64,000 bases of DNA from contig CM032231.1 of the NCBI GenBank assembly GCA_019009955.1, positions 45,595,001 to 45,659,000 on the forward strand, written 5' to 3'. Each line of letters starts with the position of its first letter. The stretch's first letter is position 1. Below the pieces are notes generated by a model, which worked only from the letters and a program-made list of their open reading frames with translations, had not been told where the DNA came from and searched no databases. The stretch comes from Riptortus pedestris. Its lineage: Eukaryota > Arthropoda > Insecta > Hemiptera > Alydidae. This document shows positions 10,080 to 21,566 of this stretch, in pieces. The translations under genes and the position numbers were made by a program.

Positions 10080-10859
10080 ATGGGTTGTGTATTTAGCTCT
10101 GTTGGCCGTTTTAGTTGCTGCTCAACAAGAAGCACCAATTCTCTCGTTGATGAAGATGAGCCGAGTTCAACTATTCGTTTATTTGAGACGAATCCATCAG
10201 GATCGCCATCAAATAATGGAGCTAACCATAGGAGGGCCACCATTCAACCGAGATTCGCCGGATCGCTCTATTTTGAACAACACACTTTTACAACTGCGAC
10301 AAGAACGAAGCCTAGCAGACTGAGACGCCTGCTTCGGTGTGCATGTTGTTGCTTTGGAGGCCCAAGGGAAGAACACTTCACGGTACAGTTCACGACTCGT
10401 TCTGTCACACAGGCTGTGAGTATTTTTGAGCTGGATTCTGAAAGAGCTATGAATGACCCGCTCAACGCATTCATTCAGCAAAAGAGTTCAGCGCCTACCA
10501 CTAGTCCCCCACGCTCCAACATGGCCGCCATAAACTTCGATTATCCCCCTTCAACTTCTGTGCTCCCAATTACACATGCATCAGTGGAAAATGTAGTTGA
10601 AGAAGAATGCGATGAATTGAACGGCGAGGAGAACGCCTCTATCACTGAAATCATTCCACTAGGAGAGTTCTCGAAGGGAACTATCGAAATGGTGATGAAC
10701 ACTCACAGACTCCAACAAGAAGAAACATCATCTGGTGATGAGCAAGAGGCAAACATCCTTTCTCCCCTGCAACCAACTATTTCTTCAGGAGACAGCCTCG
10801 AGAGTTTTTCAAGTGTCTCCTCCTCATCTGGATATGATACGCCTGAAGACCATGATTGA
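10080..10859 (+). CDS. N-acylated Cys-cluster protein, MGCVFSS start (novel)
   Basis: An intronless 259-aa frame with GC content above its surroundings. It opens MGCVFSSVGRFSCCS: Gly2 and Ser6 make a strong N-myristoylation site, and Cys3 with Cys13-14 offers palmitoylation, as at the N-termini of Src-family kinases (established for that motif). No kinase or other known domain follows. Around residues 80-90 a basic-Cys stretch RRLLRCACCCFGG suggests a second membrane contact. The middle is Ser/Thr/Pro-rich. The last 90 residues are acidic and Ser-rich (ETSSGDEQEANILSP; SSSSGYDTPED), typical of a disordered, phosphorylated tail. An AATAAA at 10952-10957 lies 93 nt past the stop. I do not recognise the family. 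It is alone, 8.4 kb downstream of the other acylated-protein gene and on the same strand. Membrane localisation is inferred. Confidence 0.68.
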   Translation: MGCVFSSVGRFSCCSTRSTNSLVDEDEPSSTIRLFETNPSGSPSNNGANHRRATIQPRFAGSLYFEQHTFTTATRTKPSRLRRLLRCACCCFGGPREEHFTVQFTTRSVTQAVSIFELDSERAMNDPLNAFIQQKSSAPTTSPPRSNMAAINFDYPPSTSVLPITHASVENVVEEECDELNGEENASITEIIPLGEFSKGTIEMVMNTHRLQQEETSSGDEQEANILSPLQPTISSGDSLESFSSVSSSSGYDTPEDHD

Positions 10860-10951
10860 CTCGAAAAAAATGTTTTTATACAATTATTTTTTTATCTTAT
10901 ATTGTATATCCAAATATTGATTTCTTAAACATAACAATTCTAATTAAATGA

Positions 10952-10957
10952 AATAAA
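10952..10957 (+). terminator. polyadenylation signal of the MGCVFSS gene
   Basis: Canonical AATAAA in an A/T-rich 3' flank, 93 nt after the stop codon at 10857-10859. Confidence 0.55.
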
Positions 10958-10969
10958 AAAATTTAACTT

Positions 10970-11468
10970 TTTTCTGTCCTGTAACTTATTTCTTCTCGTT
11001 AATTATAAGCTTCTCGGACTACAAAATTCAGCGTCTTGAATTTACAAGAAATATTAAAACTTTAATACTCGAAATATAATTTTTGTGCTGCTAGTATAAG
11101 TGTGGTATATAGGGCTGTTTACAATAGCTGCATTCAATGGTAATAAAGATTATTCGCAGAAGCTGGATTCATTAAATCAAACGTGCAAGTTCAAGCCAAG
11201 GTAAGTGATTATTGAGGTCTTAAGAATAAAATAAGTAGGAAGTGCCTTATTCAATATTTTTATTTGCGCAATGATTTCACAATTATGGACACTAAAATTA
11301 ATTTGAAGGATTATAGGAGCATTGCAAACTACACCTAATTAGTTCCAAAACTATTGAAATATTAATAAATTACGACATTAAAGGGCCGGTGAAAAATAAA
11401 TTTAACAGAAAATAACACTCAAAAATAAACGAAAATCAAAACCTATTTTTAAAATTTATTTTAAAATA
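10970..11468. other. non-coding stretch
   Basis: Nothing recognisable between the gene and the next SINE. Confidence 0.6.
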
Positions 11469-11566
11469 TTATTATTATTATTATTTATTAACGTCCACTT
11501 TTTGCAACTTAGGCTAATCGGGACGGGTTATCTACAGGTTACCACCCTTTTCTAGCCAGGGTGGGA
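11469..11566 (-). mobile_element. SINE 3' fragment
   Basis: Reverse complement of the family tail (TTATTAACGTCCACTTTTTG ... CTAGCCAGGGTGGGA), with an ATT-repeat end at 11469-11488. Confidence 0.8.
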
Positions 11567-12170
11567 TTTTAAAATAAATAATATGTATTCACAATAAGGA
11601 AAAATCAGTCTTTGAAGCCCATTTTTCATGTAGTCATTGCCTATAAATAGTTTAATCTAAGTAATAAAAATCAAAGTTAATTAAAACTCTAAAAGTAATG
11701 AAACAAATACTTTTTTTTTTCGTTCCATTAAAATTTTATAGTCCTTCATAGTTATTGTTGAAGAATCTAACAATAATGTTCCATTGAACTATAACTATTC
11801 AGCAACTATTAGTTCTGGTTTAGTGTGCTATATACGAGGCGAAATAATGTCTAAAAAAATATAAAACACAGTAAAAGTAATAATAAAGCCTAACAATAAT
11901 TAGCATAATTTAAGATACTATATACTCTTCCTAACTATATCATTAGTTTGGCAAAACTAGGCTTTTCTTTTATTATTAATACTATCAAATCAATAGGTAC
12001 AAACTTTATTATTCAAATAATATTTGTGTCATAGTATCATTAAAATGAGATTACAATTATTCATAGAGCCAATTAAATGAATGTTTGATTTGTCTGAGTA
12101 GAGTAAATTCAAATAAAGAATATATGATAGATTCAAAAATTTGATAAGAGGAATTATCAAAGATCTAATA

Positions 12171-12175
<5 letters not shown>
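11567..12175. other. non-coding stretch
   Basis: AT-rich, with a T run near 11710. No gene seen. Confidence 0.6.

Positions 12176-12245
<70 letters not shown>
12176..12245. repeat. compound (TA)n(GA)n microsatellite
   Basis: TA repeats to about 12217, then GA repeats to 12244, then degenerate GATATA. Confidence 0.95.
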
Positions 12246-12246
<1 letters not shown>

Positions 12247-12805
12247 TAGATATAGATACAGATATAGATATTTTTTTTTTAATGTAGTAAGAAGATTTTC
12301 TAGAATCTCCTATCCTCCATTTCAGTCAAGGAATGCCATATTTAATCAGTCATTAAAAAAAAAATTTCATTATGATACAAATATATAAGTATGAAAAATA
12401 ATGCAAACACATTGTGCATTGTAGGAACATCTGTCTTATGTAGTTGATTTGTAATTTAAATAGAGGTCTTCCTGTAAACAGGATGATATTGCCTCTCCAG
12501 GAACAGACGATATTATTCCCAGGTGTACTTCAACTGGGAATATAAGTTCTCCCCGGTTCCCTCCCCTAACTCTCTTCAATTTTACCTGTCCCTTACAGTT
12601 ATCATAGTGGTTGTCATCCCCTTATGCCTCTTAAGTTTCCTACGTTTCCTTTGCCTGCCTCGAGCCCTTTTCTTGTCGTCTGGCAATAACTGCGTCATAG
12701 ACAATGCCTCTTGACTCGTCTCATATCAACACTAATATGAATTCTTCCTTTTAGAATGGAGGTTAAATTAATCTTATCTTTATGTGCCATTTACTTACGT
12801 AAGCA

Positions 12806-13130
12806 GGTTTGTCTTAAGGAATATCAGCTATTGAGATGGTTTTTAAGATGCGATTTTCGTAAACTTATTCTTCAAATTTGCACCGATTCTACCCAGGAGA
12901 TGACGAAAATGAGGCCCGTTAAAAACAATATATATCTTTGTCCGTTAACGTTCTAGCAGTCGCAATTCTTGTTTGTTCATTACCAAACTATATTAAAACG
13001 TTTTATAGAAAATTAAAGATCAAGTTTCAATGGCTAGAATCGAACCACCGCATGGGGGATTTTGTTATTATACATTGAATCGAAAAATTGCATAACATGT
13101 AATTTACTATAAATGTTGTATAGTAAATAA
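12806..13130 (-). mobile_element. DINE-like element, degraded fragment
   Basis: Reverse-strand match to the 3' half of the family: AAGGAATATCAGCTATTGAG, CCAGGAGATGACGAAAATGA, CTAGCAGTCGCAATT and the G-run region near 13055. The 5' half and the terminal palindrome are lost. The pyrimidine-rich stretch upstream (12480-12715) has a short frame I do not believe. Confidence 0.6.
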
Positions 13131-13672
13131 AATAAAATTTCTTCTTGGGGCATATAGCAGAATGTTTTTAATAATGGTTACTGAAAAAATAAAATAGGTA
13201 CAATTTTTGAGCTTGAGGCCGCTTTTGGGAATATGTATTGTTAATATTACATAAATTATAATGAATAAATTATATCCTGTATTATGAAATTTATGACCAA
13301 TAGTGTTGTAAATAACCAATTGGAATTGAATAGTAAACGGTTAGCATTTTGTATGATAGACTCAGTAATGTTTCGTCGGTAGTCCGTGTTCCCACAAAGC
13401 TGAAAAAGTTAATAAAAGTAAATTCGCAGAAAAGAAACGTAAATAACCAGGGCTTTTTATTGCCTTGAAATGAATAAAATTCACACACATTATTCAGTCT
13501 AAATATATTCCTATAAGTTCACTTTAGTTATTAGATATGTCAGTATAAACTAAAACACCCAGGCAGAGAAATGTAAAAATATTGTGCATTATTGGCCTTG
13601 CCAAAAAAAAAAAAAAAAATGCCGTCAATATCATATGTGTTTCAATTGTTGGGTTTAGTACTTCTTAAACTA
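13131..13672. other. non-coding stretch
   Basis: No gene seen; A run at 13602-13619. Confidence 0.6.
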
Positions 13673-13760
13673 ATTATTATTATTTATTAACGTCCGGTTT
13701 TTGCTACTATGGCTAATTGAGACGGGTTATCTACAGGTTACCACCATTTTCTAACCAGGG
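13673..13760 (-). mobile_element. SINE 3' fragment
   Basis: Family tail in reverse, TTATTAACGTCCGGTTTTTG to CTAACCAGGGG. Confidence 0.75.
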
Positions 13761-13845
13761 GCTTAATCTAATTAAGCATATTTGTAATAAATAAAAAAAA
13801 AAAACTTGATCTTCACTCAGCTAACGATTTTGCTGTTTCCATCAT

Positions 13846-14468
13846 TTTAGCAGATTTTCTTTAAGGGAAATCAGCTATTGAGGTCGTACTCATGACGCGA
13901 ATTTCGAAATTTTTCTTCAAATGTCCATCGATCCTACCCAGGAGATGACGAAAATGAGGTCCGTTCAAAACTGTATATATTTATATATTTGTCTGTTGCC
14001 GCTCTAGCAGTCTCAATTTTGGTCTTTTCGCTACCAAACTTGATATGTTATCGTTTTATTCAAAGGAAAGATCAAGATCGTTAACGGCTGAAATCGGGCC
14101 CACGGGAGGGGGGGGGGTTGAGGGGGAGATTTTCATAAATTCAAAATATCTCCGTTATTATTGTATAGAACCAATCTTATTGCAAATGTAATGTTCTACA
14201 AATGTTGTAATGTACACTGTTTCACTATCTTGATTATTAACTGAGATACTTGCATTTTTTAGTTTTCGGTCTTCACTAATGCCCCACTCCTACTCATCTC
14301 ATATTAACAATATTCTATTATGTTATGAAGTACTTTATTTGAAACTTAAATACCAAATATTGTTCTCATTAGACTTTTTAGTTTTGAGATAAATGCAAAT
14401 ACGTGGCGCACGCGGGAGATCTGAATAGTTAACGCAGCTCCTGTGTGACGGACTTTTTTTTTTTTTTT
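13846..14468 (-). mobile_element. DINE/Helentron-like element, full-length copy
   Basis: The best complete reverse-strand copy, about 620 bp. The 3' end is at 13846-13873 (AGCAGATTTTCTTTAAGGGA) and the 5' end at 14440-14468 (GCTCCTGTGTGACGGACTTT). The internal order of ATGACGAAAATGAGGTCCGT, G run (14107-14118) and CCCCACTCCTACTCATCTC matches the copies at 7806 and 41207. No coding capacity. Confidence 0.65.
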
Positions 14469-14769
14469 GGCTAAGGTTGAATAAGTCTTTTTAGATATCG
14501 ATTTTATTCAAAAATTCACTGGACAATACAAATAATAACCAGTTTGGTCAAAAAGCTCCGTAATAAAAATCATTTCTTATGACTTTGTGATCATTTAACT
14601 TACATTAAAAAGAGTTTCTATTCTCTGATTCTTGGTTATATGTATTATATCGTCAAATTATTATGTGGGTTGTGTTTATTTATTTCTTGGAATTCTACTG
14701 TAGTATTATATCACAATGTATTTCCATTCCATTTACATGTAATTAATTTTGCACAAAATACTGGTATGA

Positions 14770-14801
14770 GAATTTTTTTTTTTTTTTTTTTTTTTTTTTT
14801 G
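14770..14801. repeat. poly-T tract (about 32 bp)
   Basis: Uninterrupted T run, possibly the A-tail of a reverse-strand retroposon. No target duplication identified. Confidence 0.8.
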
Positions 14802-14836
14802 TAATATTTGATTTTATGGTTCATAAGGGTGTTAAT

Positions 14837-15049
14837 TTAAGAAAATATGGGTATCAACGACAAGATATGACCATTGACGGGGCAATGATTATAATATTTT
14901 ATATAGTTATACGAACATATGACTAATTTTGATTTCTGGGAACTCTCCCAGGTTGAAATATATGAAACCATAAAGCGAAAGAACTCTTCATGCAGAATGA
15001 ACGGTATCCATTGTATCGAAATGTAATTACTTCTTGGAAGTTTGTACAT
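14837..15049 (-). repeat. left arm of a diverged inverted duplication
   Basis: On the minus strand this 213-bp stretch is open for 70 codons (MYKLPRSNYISIQWIPF; TWESSQKSKLVICSYN). A diverged copy lies in opposite orientation at about 15427-15640, sharing CTTCCAAGAAG, GAGAGTTCCCAGAAA and TTAGTCATATGT in order. I do not recognise the peptide. It may come from a transposon or a duplicated exon. Confidence 0.5.
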
Positions 15050-15426
15050 ATAAATGGGCTCATTCTTACCACAAACATGGTTGGTATGAGACCTTTGTTC
15101 CGTAATTCATTATCGCAGTCACATCGGAGAAATATTTCTCACAATTAAATTTGGCTTATGCTTTGTTCGCCTAAGAATAATGAAGGAATTATTTTATTAG
15201 GTAATGCTTCCAAAAAATATGATGGAGGGCTGACCTTAAATATTTTCAAATAAGTTTCTTCCTGGCTTGACTAATTATACCATAGGATAAAAATAAAATC
15301 TGTCATAAAAGGATTCCTTTTTCTTTTTGTTGACTGAAATTCACGATATACATTTCTCTGATGTGGCTGCTAATGAATTGTAGAAATATTTTTGTGAAAA
15401 GAATGAGCGTATTCATAAGAAAAAAA

Positions 15427-15640
15427 AATCATAGAAAATCACTTCCAAGAAGAATGTGGATACAGTGTATCGGATCAATGGTTGTCATTCATTCTAGTGA
15501 AGAGCCATTAAACCTTATCAGGTTCTCTTATTTCAGGCTGTGAGAGTTCCCAGAAAAGAGCCTTGGCATTTAGTCATATGTGTGTAAATGCAGAAAAAAA
15601 AAATTTTAATCAAAGCCCCATGAATGGGTCACATCGTGAG
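15427..15640 (+). repeat. right arm of the diverged inverted duplication
   Basis: Carries the same ordered blocks as 14837-15049 on the other strand: ACTTCCAAGAAGAATGTG, TCAATGG, TCATTCATTCTAG, GAAGAGCC, GAGAGTTCCCAGAAA, TTAGTCATATGTG, GCCCCATGAATGG. Reading frames here are broken, with LPRR.., ESSQK and SHMC in three frames. About 380 bp separate the arms. Confidence 0.5.
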
Positions 15641-15847
15641 AACCTTTTATTATTAAATGGTTCCGCCCTTTTAAATCATAAAACGAGAATTGATGAATCA
15701 TACTTAGGGATAAATCTAATAGCTCATTACATTGTTGTGAACAAAAGAAATTAGCAAATAAATGGAACGAAAATAAATGAGGTATCATTTACTTATCGGA
15801 ACTTTTAATTAGATAAAAACTCTAATGTGATATATGCGCAATAGAAT

Positions 15848-16490
15848 AAAAGTTCGTCACATTTCAGCAGGGGCTGCGTAAACTAAGTAGATTTCTAAAG
15901 TTCTAGTATAATACACTTGTGTTCTCATTTCACCACTTATTCTCTAATTATATGCAAAGACCGACTAGTAGAAGGGAGAGGGGTGACAGAAAACTAGGAA
16001 ATACGAATAACTCGCTTAATACTTGAGTTACAAAAAAATGCATAGACCAATAGTTGTAGAAAATTAAAAGTTTAATAACATCGGTCTTATAATATGTTAT
16101 AATCCCACTGCGGAGATATTTTGAGTTTTCTGATCTCCCCCCCCCCCTATTCCATCACTAGTCCGATTAAAGCCAATAACAAATATGATCTTCAGTATTG
16201 ACTAAAACGGCTAAATATCGAGTACGCTATAGATAAAATAAACATTTTCTAGTAAAGATCAATAAACCTTAATGAATGACGTCATCACAACAAATTTTCA
16301 CGTGTCTCACAAAGTAATAGCGCGATGAAAACCTTATTTGGTTTTTAACATTGGAATGAAAGGGTTCATGATATAACAGCTTATTGTTATTATAACATGA
16401 GTAGGAGTTTACTCATGGCCGAAAACTAAAATATGGAAATATCACGGTTAATACTCAATATAAAGAAAACATGTGTATATTAAATGGGCT
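15848..16490 (+). mobile_element. DINE-like element, degraded copy
   Basis: The left end AAGTTCGTCAC...GCAGGGGCTGCGTAAACTAA is clear. The C run at 16137-16147, GTCCGATTAAAGCC and the later GAGTAGGAG/CCGAAAACTAAAATATGG blocks follow. The 3' palindrome is missing. Confidence 0.55.
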
Positions 16491-18155
16491 GGAAAGAGAG
16501 TAGTAAAAGTATTTTTGGTAATTTCAAGTTAAGTGTATTCACACTTATAAATTCTGAAACGATTTATGAACAAGTATAATAATTGGTTCTTCGTCAGAGA
16601 CCAACTTCGTGATATCAAAGGCTTTAATTAGTTTCATCAGTTGGTACAGACAGTTTTAAACATGTACCTGAGTAAGATTAAACAATGAAGTCTGGAGTTG
16701 AACTCCGTCATGACTTAAAGCCTTGGATATATCTATGATTTGCTTCTGACAGAGCAGACAGTAGAGAACAGTCATATTTGTATTATTTCGTTGGGGTCTT
16801 GTCAGAAAGATAATTACTTTAAATTAAACCCTTTGCCCCCGTTGTTCACTCATAGAACAGCGTAATGTTATAAACATACCCTATCTCATTTTAATATGAA
16901 CATGAATTTCAATCGCATTGAACTAAACAGGATAGTAGACGGACAACCGAAAAGGAATATTGTGGAGTTTTCTCCAATAGTTGCTGACTGGAATAGAAGC
17001 AAAGAATATAACAATGTATAGTGGATTGGGGACATAAATGGATATGACATAGAAGAAGAAAGAGAATAATTTAAATTTTTTTAAAGAAATAGTTGTTATA
17101 ATTTTTGAATCACTTGTAAATATTGATGGTGTAACATTTCTAAAGTACCTCACAAAAACAGTTCACTATATATGAATGGTAAAAAGAGTTTCATTTAAAG
17201 TAACCTATAACGTTAACTAAAAACTTATAAGTCAGTATCATATTCCTACAAGAGAGTGTTTCCAAATTATTTTGAATTTCGGTTGTGATGTTAAATAGGA
17301 TCACTATCAGAACACTGAAGTTATGAAAATTCTTTTAAAAATGTCCTGCAAAGTTAAGTGACGATTTTTTTTCCAATTATATATTTCGGCTGAACTATTA
17401 TTGGGTAATTGACTTTTTTAATGTTTATTAAAAATTTATAACATTTATAAATTATTTTCTGGATCCTGTAGTTTTGGAATTCCTTAATTAATCGAGATGA
17501 AGTGATTCACAAGAATTTCCACTCACAAAACTACAAAGAGCTTCCACGAAACAGCTTTATTTTCTGTGACCTTCTGAACAAAAACATCTTGAATTAATTA
17601 CATCTAACTCAAGCTCCATCGTTCTTATAAGTAAAGTTAATTAATTAAACTAATAATTAATTATACTATTTTTAAGCGAAATAAATTAATAAAAATAAAT
17701 AATTGATAAGAGTCTTATTATTATAAATAAAACTTTCCCATGTGTTATTTATGTACAGTAATGATGTTTGAGTATTTAACTACAGATAAAGTATGGTGAA
17801 ATTTAATTATAGTCTGCCTACTAAATATCCCTACTCTTTTATTATAGAATAACATCATGTATGTTATGATTTTATGGAGAATTTGACGCTCCTCAAATTC
17901 TTGGAAATAATTTTACCTCGGGAAGATTTAACTAACCCGTAAAAAATTTACAGATTTTTGGGATGCAATATTATGTCCTTAGGTACATTTAAATATTAAA
18001 TTTCTTGAACTAAGAATAGCAATATCTTTGACTGATTCGGGTTTGTAAACATCTTCTATTTCTCAAGCTCAGATTTGCTTTATTGTCAATTTCTTGGTAA
18101 GTAATTTTTGAACGTTCTTGTCATTTGAATCAATAATTTCAGCTGCATGCTAATG
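16491..18155. other. non-coding stretch
   Basis: 1.7 kb of AT-rich DNA. The reverse frame at 16923-17153 is AT-driven and unsupported. Confidence 0.6.
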
Positions 18156-18159
18156 TGTA

Positions 18160-18265
18160 AGGGGGGGGGTAACTCATAGTTTCACTATTGTTATGGAAGG
18201 GTTACTCTCAACTTCACAATTATTATGAGGGGGGGGGGTACTTTCAACTACGCTATTATTATGGG
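18160..18265 (+). repeat. short G-rich tandem repeat
   Basis: About 2.5 degenerate units of roughly 44 bp, pattern (G run)-TTACTYTCAACTT-CACTATTATTATG. G runs of 9 and 10 lie at 18162-18170 and 18229-18238. Confidence 0.55.
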
Positions 18266-18594
18266 AATTTATTCTCATTTTCCTCGAAATCTTTTTGCTG
18301 GAGGAATATTTTTCCACCAAGTAAAAAGAGTTACTTTCTTGAGTATTCAAAAATTTTCTTATTATTCTGGCAATATTTAATAATATTGATTTTTTGTAAT
18401 TGCCAAATTATCTATTCAGTTAAATTTAAATATTTAGAGCATTTGATGGTGTTTGTTGGTAGGTACAATCCCGTTTTTTGAAATAGCAATGGCAGTAGAA
18501 AACAATTATATTAACGAGTTGTTGAAATTTACAGTGTAAAGATTCATAAATAATTATCACAGATGCGTTGTCTACACCAAAAAAGATTCGATAA

Positions 18595-20888
18595 CACTGG
18601 GGAACAAAAAATAATTTTTTTCTTGTCTTAGAAAGAAAAATATGTGATTCTGATAGTATTTTTTTCTCCTGAATTCAAATATGAAAGCGGGTTTTCCCAT
18701 CACGCAAGGTTTCCGAGAGAAAGGCATTTGTAGTTTCAAACACTTAATATTTTCTACGTTTACAACTACACAATATTCAAAGATTCTGACTCACCTAGAA
18801 AGTAAGAAATGACGATTTTCTCTTATATTTCGCCTGTGGAGCATCCCTCTTGATGGTCCAACAGTAATCGGCCAGCATATTAGGATTCCATTTGCCTTGG
18901 TATCTCTTCTCCATAGCTGAAATCTCCTGATGAAAGTTTTCTCCGTGCTCATCGCTCACATCGCCAAGATTTTCGGGGAAGAAGTCTAGGTGCGAGTGCA
19001 GGAAGTGTACATTTAAGGACATATTACAACCCAAATTTTTATAAGATGTTATAAGATCGTTGACAATATCACGGTAATTTTCCGCCTTTTGGTTTCCCAA
19101 AAAACTGTAGGTAACATTTTTGAGTGCTTGCCAAGCTGCTTTATCCAGTGGATTCAATAGTTCCTGAAACTTTTCATCCTTCATTAATGATCGTATTTGT
19201 GGACCCACAAATATTCCTTCTTTAATTTTCGCACCACTTATTTTAGGAAACTTCTGTTTCAAGTACATGAAACCAGGACTATTGTCCATGGCTTTGACGA
19301 AATTCTTCATTAATCCTAGTTTGATATGTAATGGAGGTAGATACACATTTTTAGGATTACACAATGCCTCATGTTTCACATTTTTCTGTCCAGGAATGAA
19401 TGATTCGCGTTTAGGCCATTCTTTCCTAATGTAATGGTTTTTTTCTGTCCCTACTGTCCCAGTGACACAAGAAACAACAATACTTTGTATAACCAAGTTG
19501 CAGACATTCTTGGTCAATTACCTTCAAATCACCACAAATATTCCATTCATACACTGCATATTGTAGTTTTTCCAATATAAATTTGAAGTTTTCATATGAT
19601 TCTTTCATGCTAGCAGAGTGACCCACAGGTACTGATGGGAATTTATTGCCATTATGCAGAAGCACTGCTTTTAAACTAACTTTAGAGGAATCAATAAACA
19701 AGCGCCATTCTGTTGGGTTATGCTCTATACCAAATGTCTCCATAAGAGAAGAAATGTCCTTACAAAACACTAAGCCATTTTCTTTAGAAAAATAGTCTTT
19801 AAACTGAGAATGACGATTACGATAAATACATATCTTTGTATTTTTTTGAAGTTAATTCCATCCTTTTAGCCGGGAACCGAGCAGTTCAGACTGTATTTTG
19901 GATAACTTTAAATCTCGTATGAGATCGTTAAGATCTTCTTGGGTCAATAAATGAGGCTCAGATGAAGAGCTTTCTTCAAAATTTGTATCACCAAAATCTG
20001 TTTCTTTTTCTTCCTTATTTCCATCAGAATATGAGCTCTCTTCATCTAACATCACGTGTTCTGGAGCCTTTGGTGTGGGCAATTCTTCGCAGTGTGGAAC
20101 TGGTCTCATTGCAGATCGCAAGTTAGGGTACACCACTATATGTTTTGATTTTGACGTAATCCCTTTAATATTTGTTAAAAAAAAATAACAGTCAGAGGAG
20201 TGATCTCGGGGTTCCCTCCAAATCATAGGGATAGCAAATGGCATGTGGCGTTTGCCATTCTTCCATGCAGCGAGAAGCCTAGAACACGATAAACAACAGA
20301 TATGTGGGGCCCAGGTCCTAGTTTGGTCCCCCACTTTACATCCAAAATAAAGTTCATAACACTTTTTCACTAATGGAGTAATGTTTCGTCTTTGGGACTT
20401 GAGCGTCACTTCACCACATATATAACAAAAGTTGTTAGGATGATTTAAACAAACTCTAGGCATTTTGTAACTATCGACTTATATACTGTATAAGTTTGTA
20501 AATATGAAATACACAATAAGTCAGACACACAAAGCACTCACAATGATGCGATTACTGCTTCACTGCTAACTCACAACTGGCATCATTCTGATGAATCCAC
20601 TGTGCTACAGTAGATCATGTTTGTGTTTGTCTATACATGTCTATACATGCTTGAACCTGCATATCAGTACCATTTGAGTTAGATCATTTGGTTACATCAT
20701 ATCTATGATGCTCTAAGAACTTTTATTTTGCAATGGACGAAAAAAAATTATTAAAAAAAATAGACATAGACATTTTAAAAAAACTGTGGGTGATGGATAA
20801 ATTCCGAATACATATTTGAAAACAGGATAAAAAACTGCATTAAGTACAACTATTGGTACTCGTAAGACAAAAATCATGTTGACCAGTG
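18595..20888 (-). mobile_element. 2.3-kb cut-and-paste DNA transposon carrying the dispersed FFPENLG-type protein
   Basis: The left end at 18595 reads CACTGGGGAACA...CTTGTCTTA. The reverse complement from 20888 reads CACTGGTCAACATGATTTTT then GTCTTA. These imperfect terminal inverted repeats (about 35 bp) are each flanked by TAA (18592-18594; 20889-20891), a likely 3-bp target duplication. The single intronless gene inside (20463 down to 18795) is described separately. The superfamily is not assigned; TAA would suit a PIF/Harbinger-type target, but the protein does not resemble that transposase to me. Confidence 0.62.
18795..20463 (-). pseudogene. broken ORF of a dispersed arthropod protein family (probable transposase)
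   Basis: Intronless frame on the minus strand from ATG at 20463, interrupted only by TAA at 19852-19854 and a +1 frameshift in a 7-T run (plus strand 19438-19444), so about 550 codons originally. N-terminus: a Cys-rich domain (CLNHPNNFCYICGEV; HICCLSCSRL). Then an acidic linker (SSYSDGNKEEKETDFGD). Middle: LFIDSSKVSLKAVLLHNG and NICGDLKVI, then CCFLCHWDSRDR. C-terminus: YLPPLHIKLGLMKNFVKAMD, HSHLDFFPENLGDVSDEHGE, KRYQGKWNPNMLADYCW. From memory, this family recurs as many near-identical 'uncharacterized proteins' in insects and Hydra. The IDSS and GDLK acidic residues, a Cys pair and a late DEHGE could be an RNase-H-like DDE core; that is inference. The light decay suggests recent activity. 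Confidence 0.7.
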
Positions 20889-21566
20889 TAATTAAAGCTA
20901 TGGCTATTAAAAAAATCCTTATTTTGAAGCAAAGAAAGAAAAGAATATTTCAAATAATGGATCTTACTCCTAGAATAACTTCACATATTCAAGAAATGAA
21001 ATGATATTTCTCTTCAATTGATGACGCAGATTCAGGAGCTAACCGAGAAAATTTTCCAGCTAGAAAGCATTTTGTTGAAACTAATCATTATAAAGACGGG
21101 TAGCAAAATTCAAGATTCCGTCGCCATAGATACCCAAGAGAATCCTAGAATTATGGAGAATCGTGGGAATTTAAGTTCACCTTCTTCTGACAATTAGATC
21201 GAAGCCGAGAAGAGAGAAAATTCTACCAATAACCTTCAACGCATTCTTCTTCGAATTAAACGCCCCATACATGAAGACACAGTTATCCAAGGCTCCTCTT
21301 CTAGTTTCTCTCCTGAGAATACTGTCACCTGTAAACCAACCAACACACTGACTTAACAGACTTAGAAAACGAAATAACAGAAGAAACAGACTTAGAAAAC
21401 GAAATAACTAATTTTAATATTAAAAAAAAACTTTGCTTTGGAAAATGTTCATTCTCTTTACTCCTTCTGTTCTCAGGTTACAGTTTTTTATCTATAATGT
21501 ATATTGCTTTTTCCTAGAATTTTCTATTTGAAGTTTACACTGTTATTTCTTTAGACTCCCATGATG

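Noticed and set aside
10087..10481. Alternative frames of 68-90 aa around the MGCVFSS gene
   Set aside because: Shadows of the longer frame, which has the acylation signal, leader and poly-A signal.
12523..12714. 63-aa hydrophobic ORF
   Set aside because: Product of a C/T-rich stretch; no start context or homologous motif.
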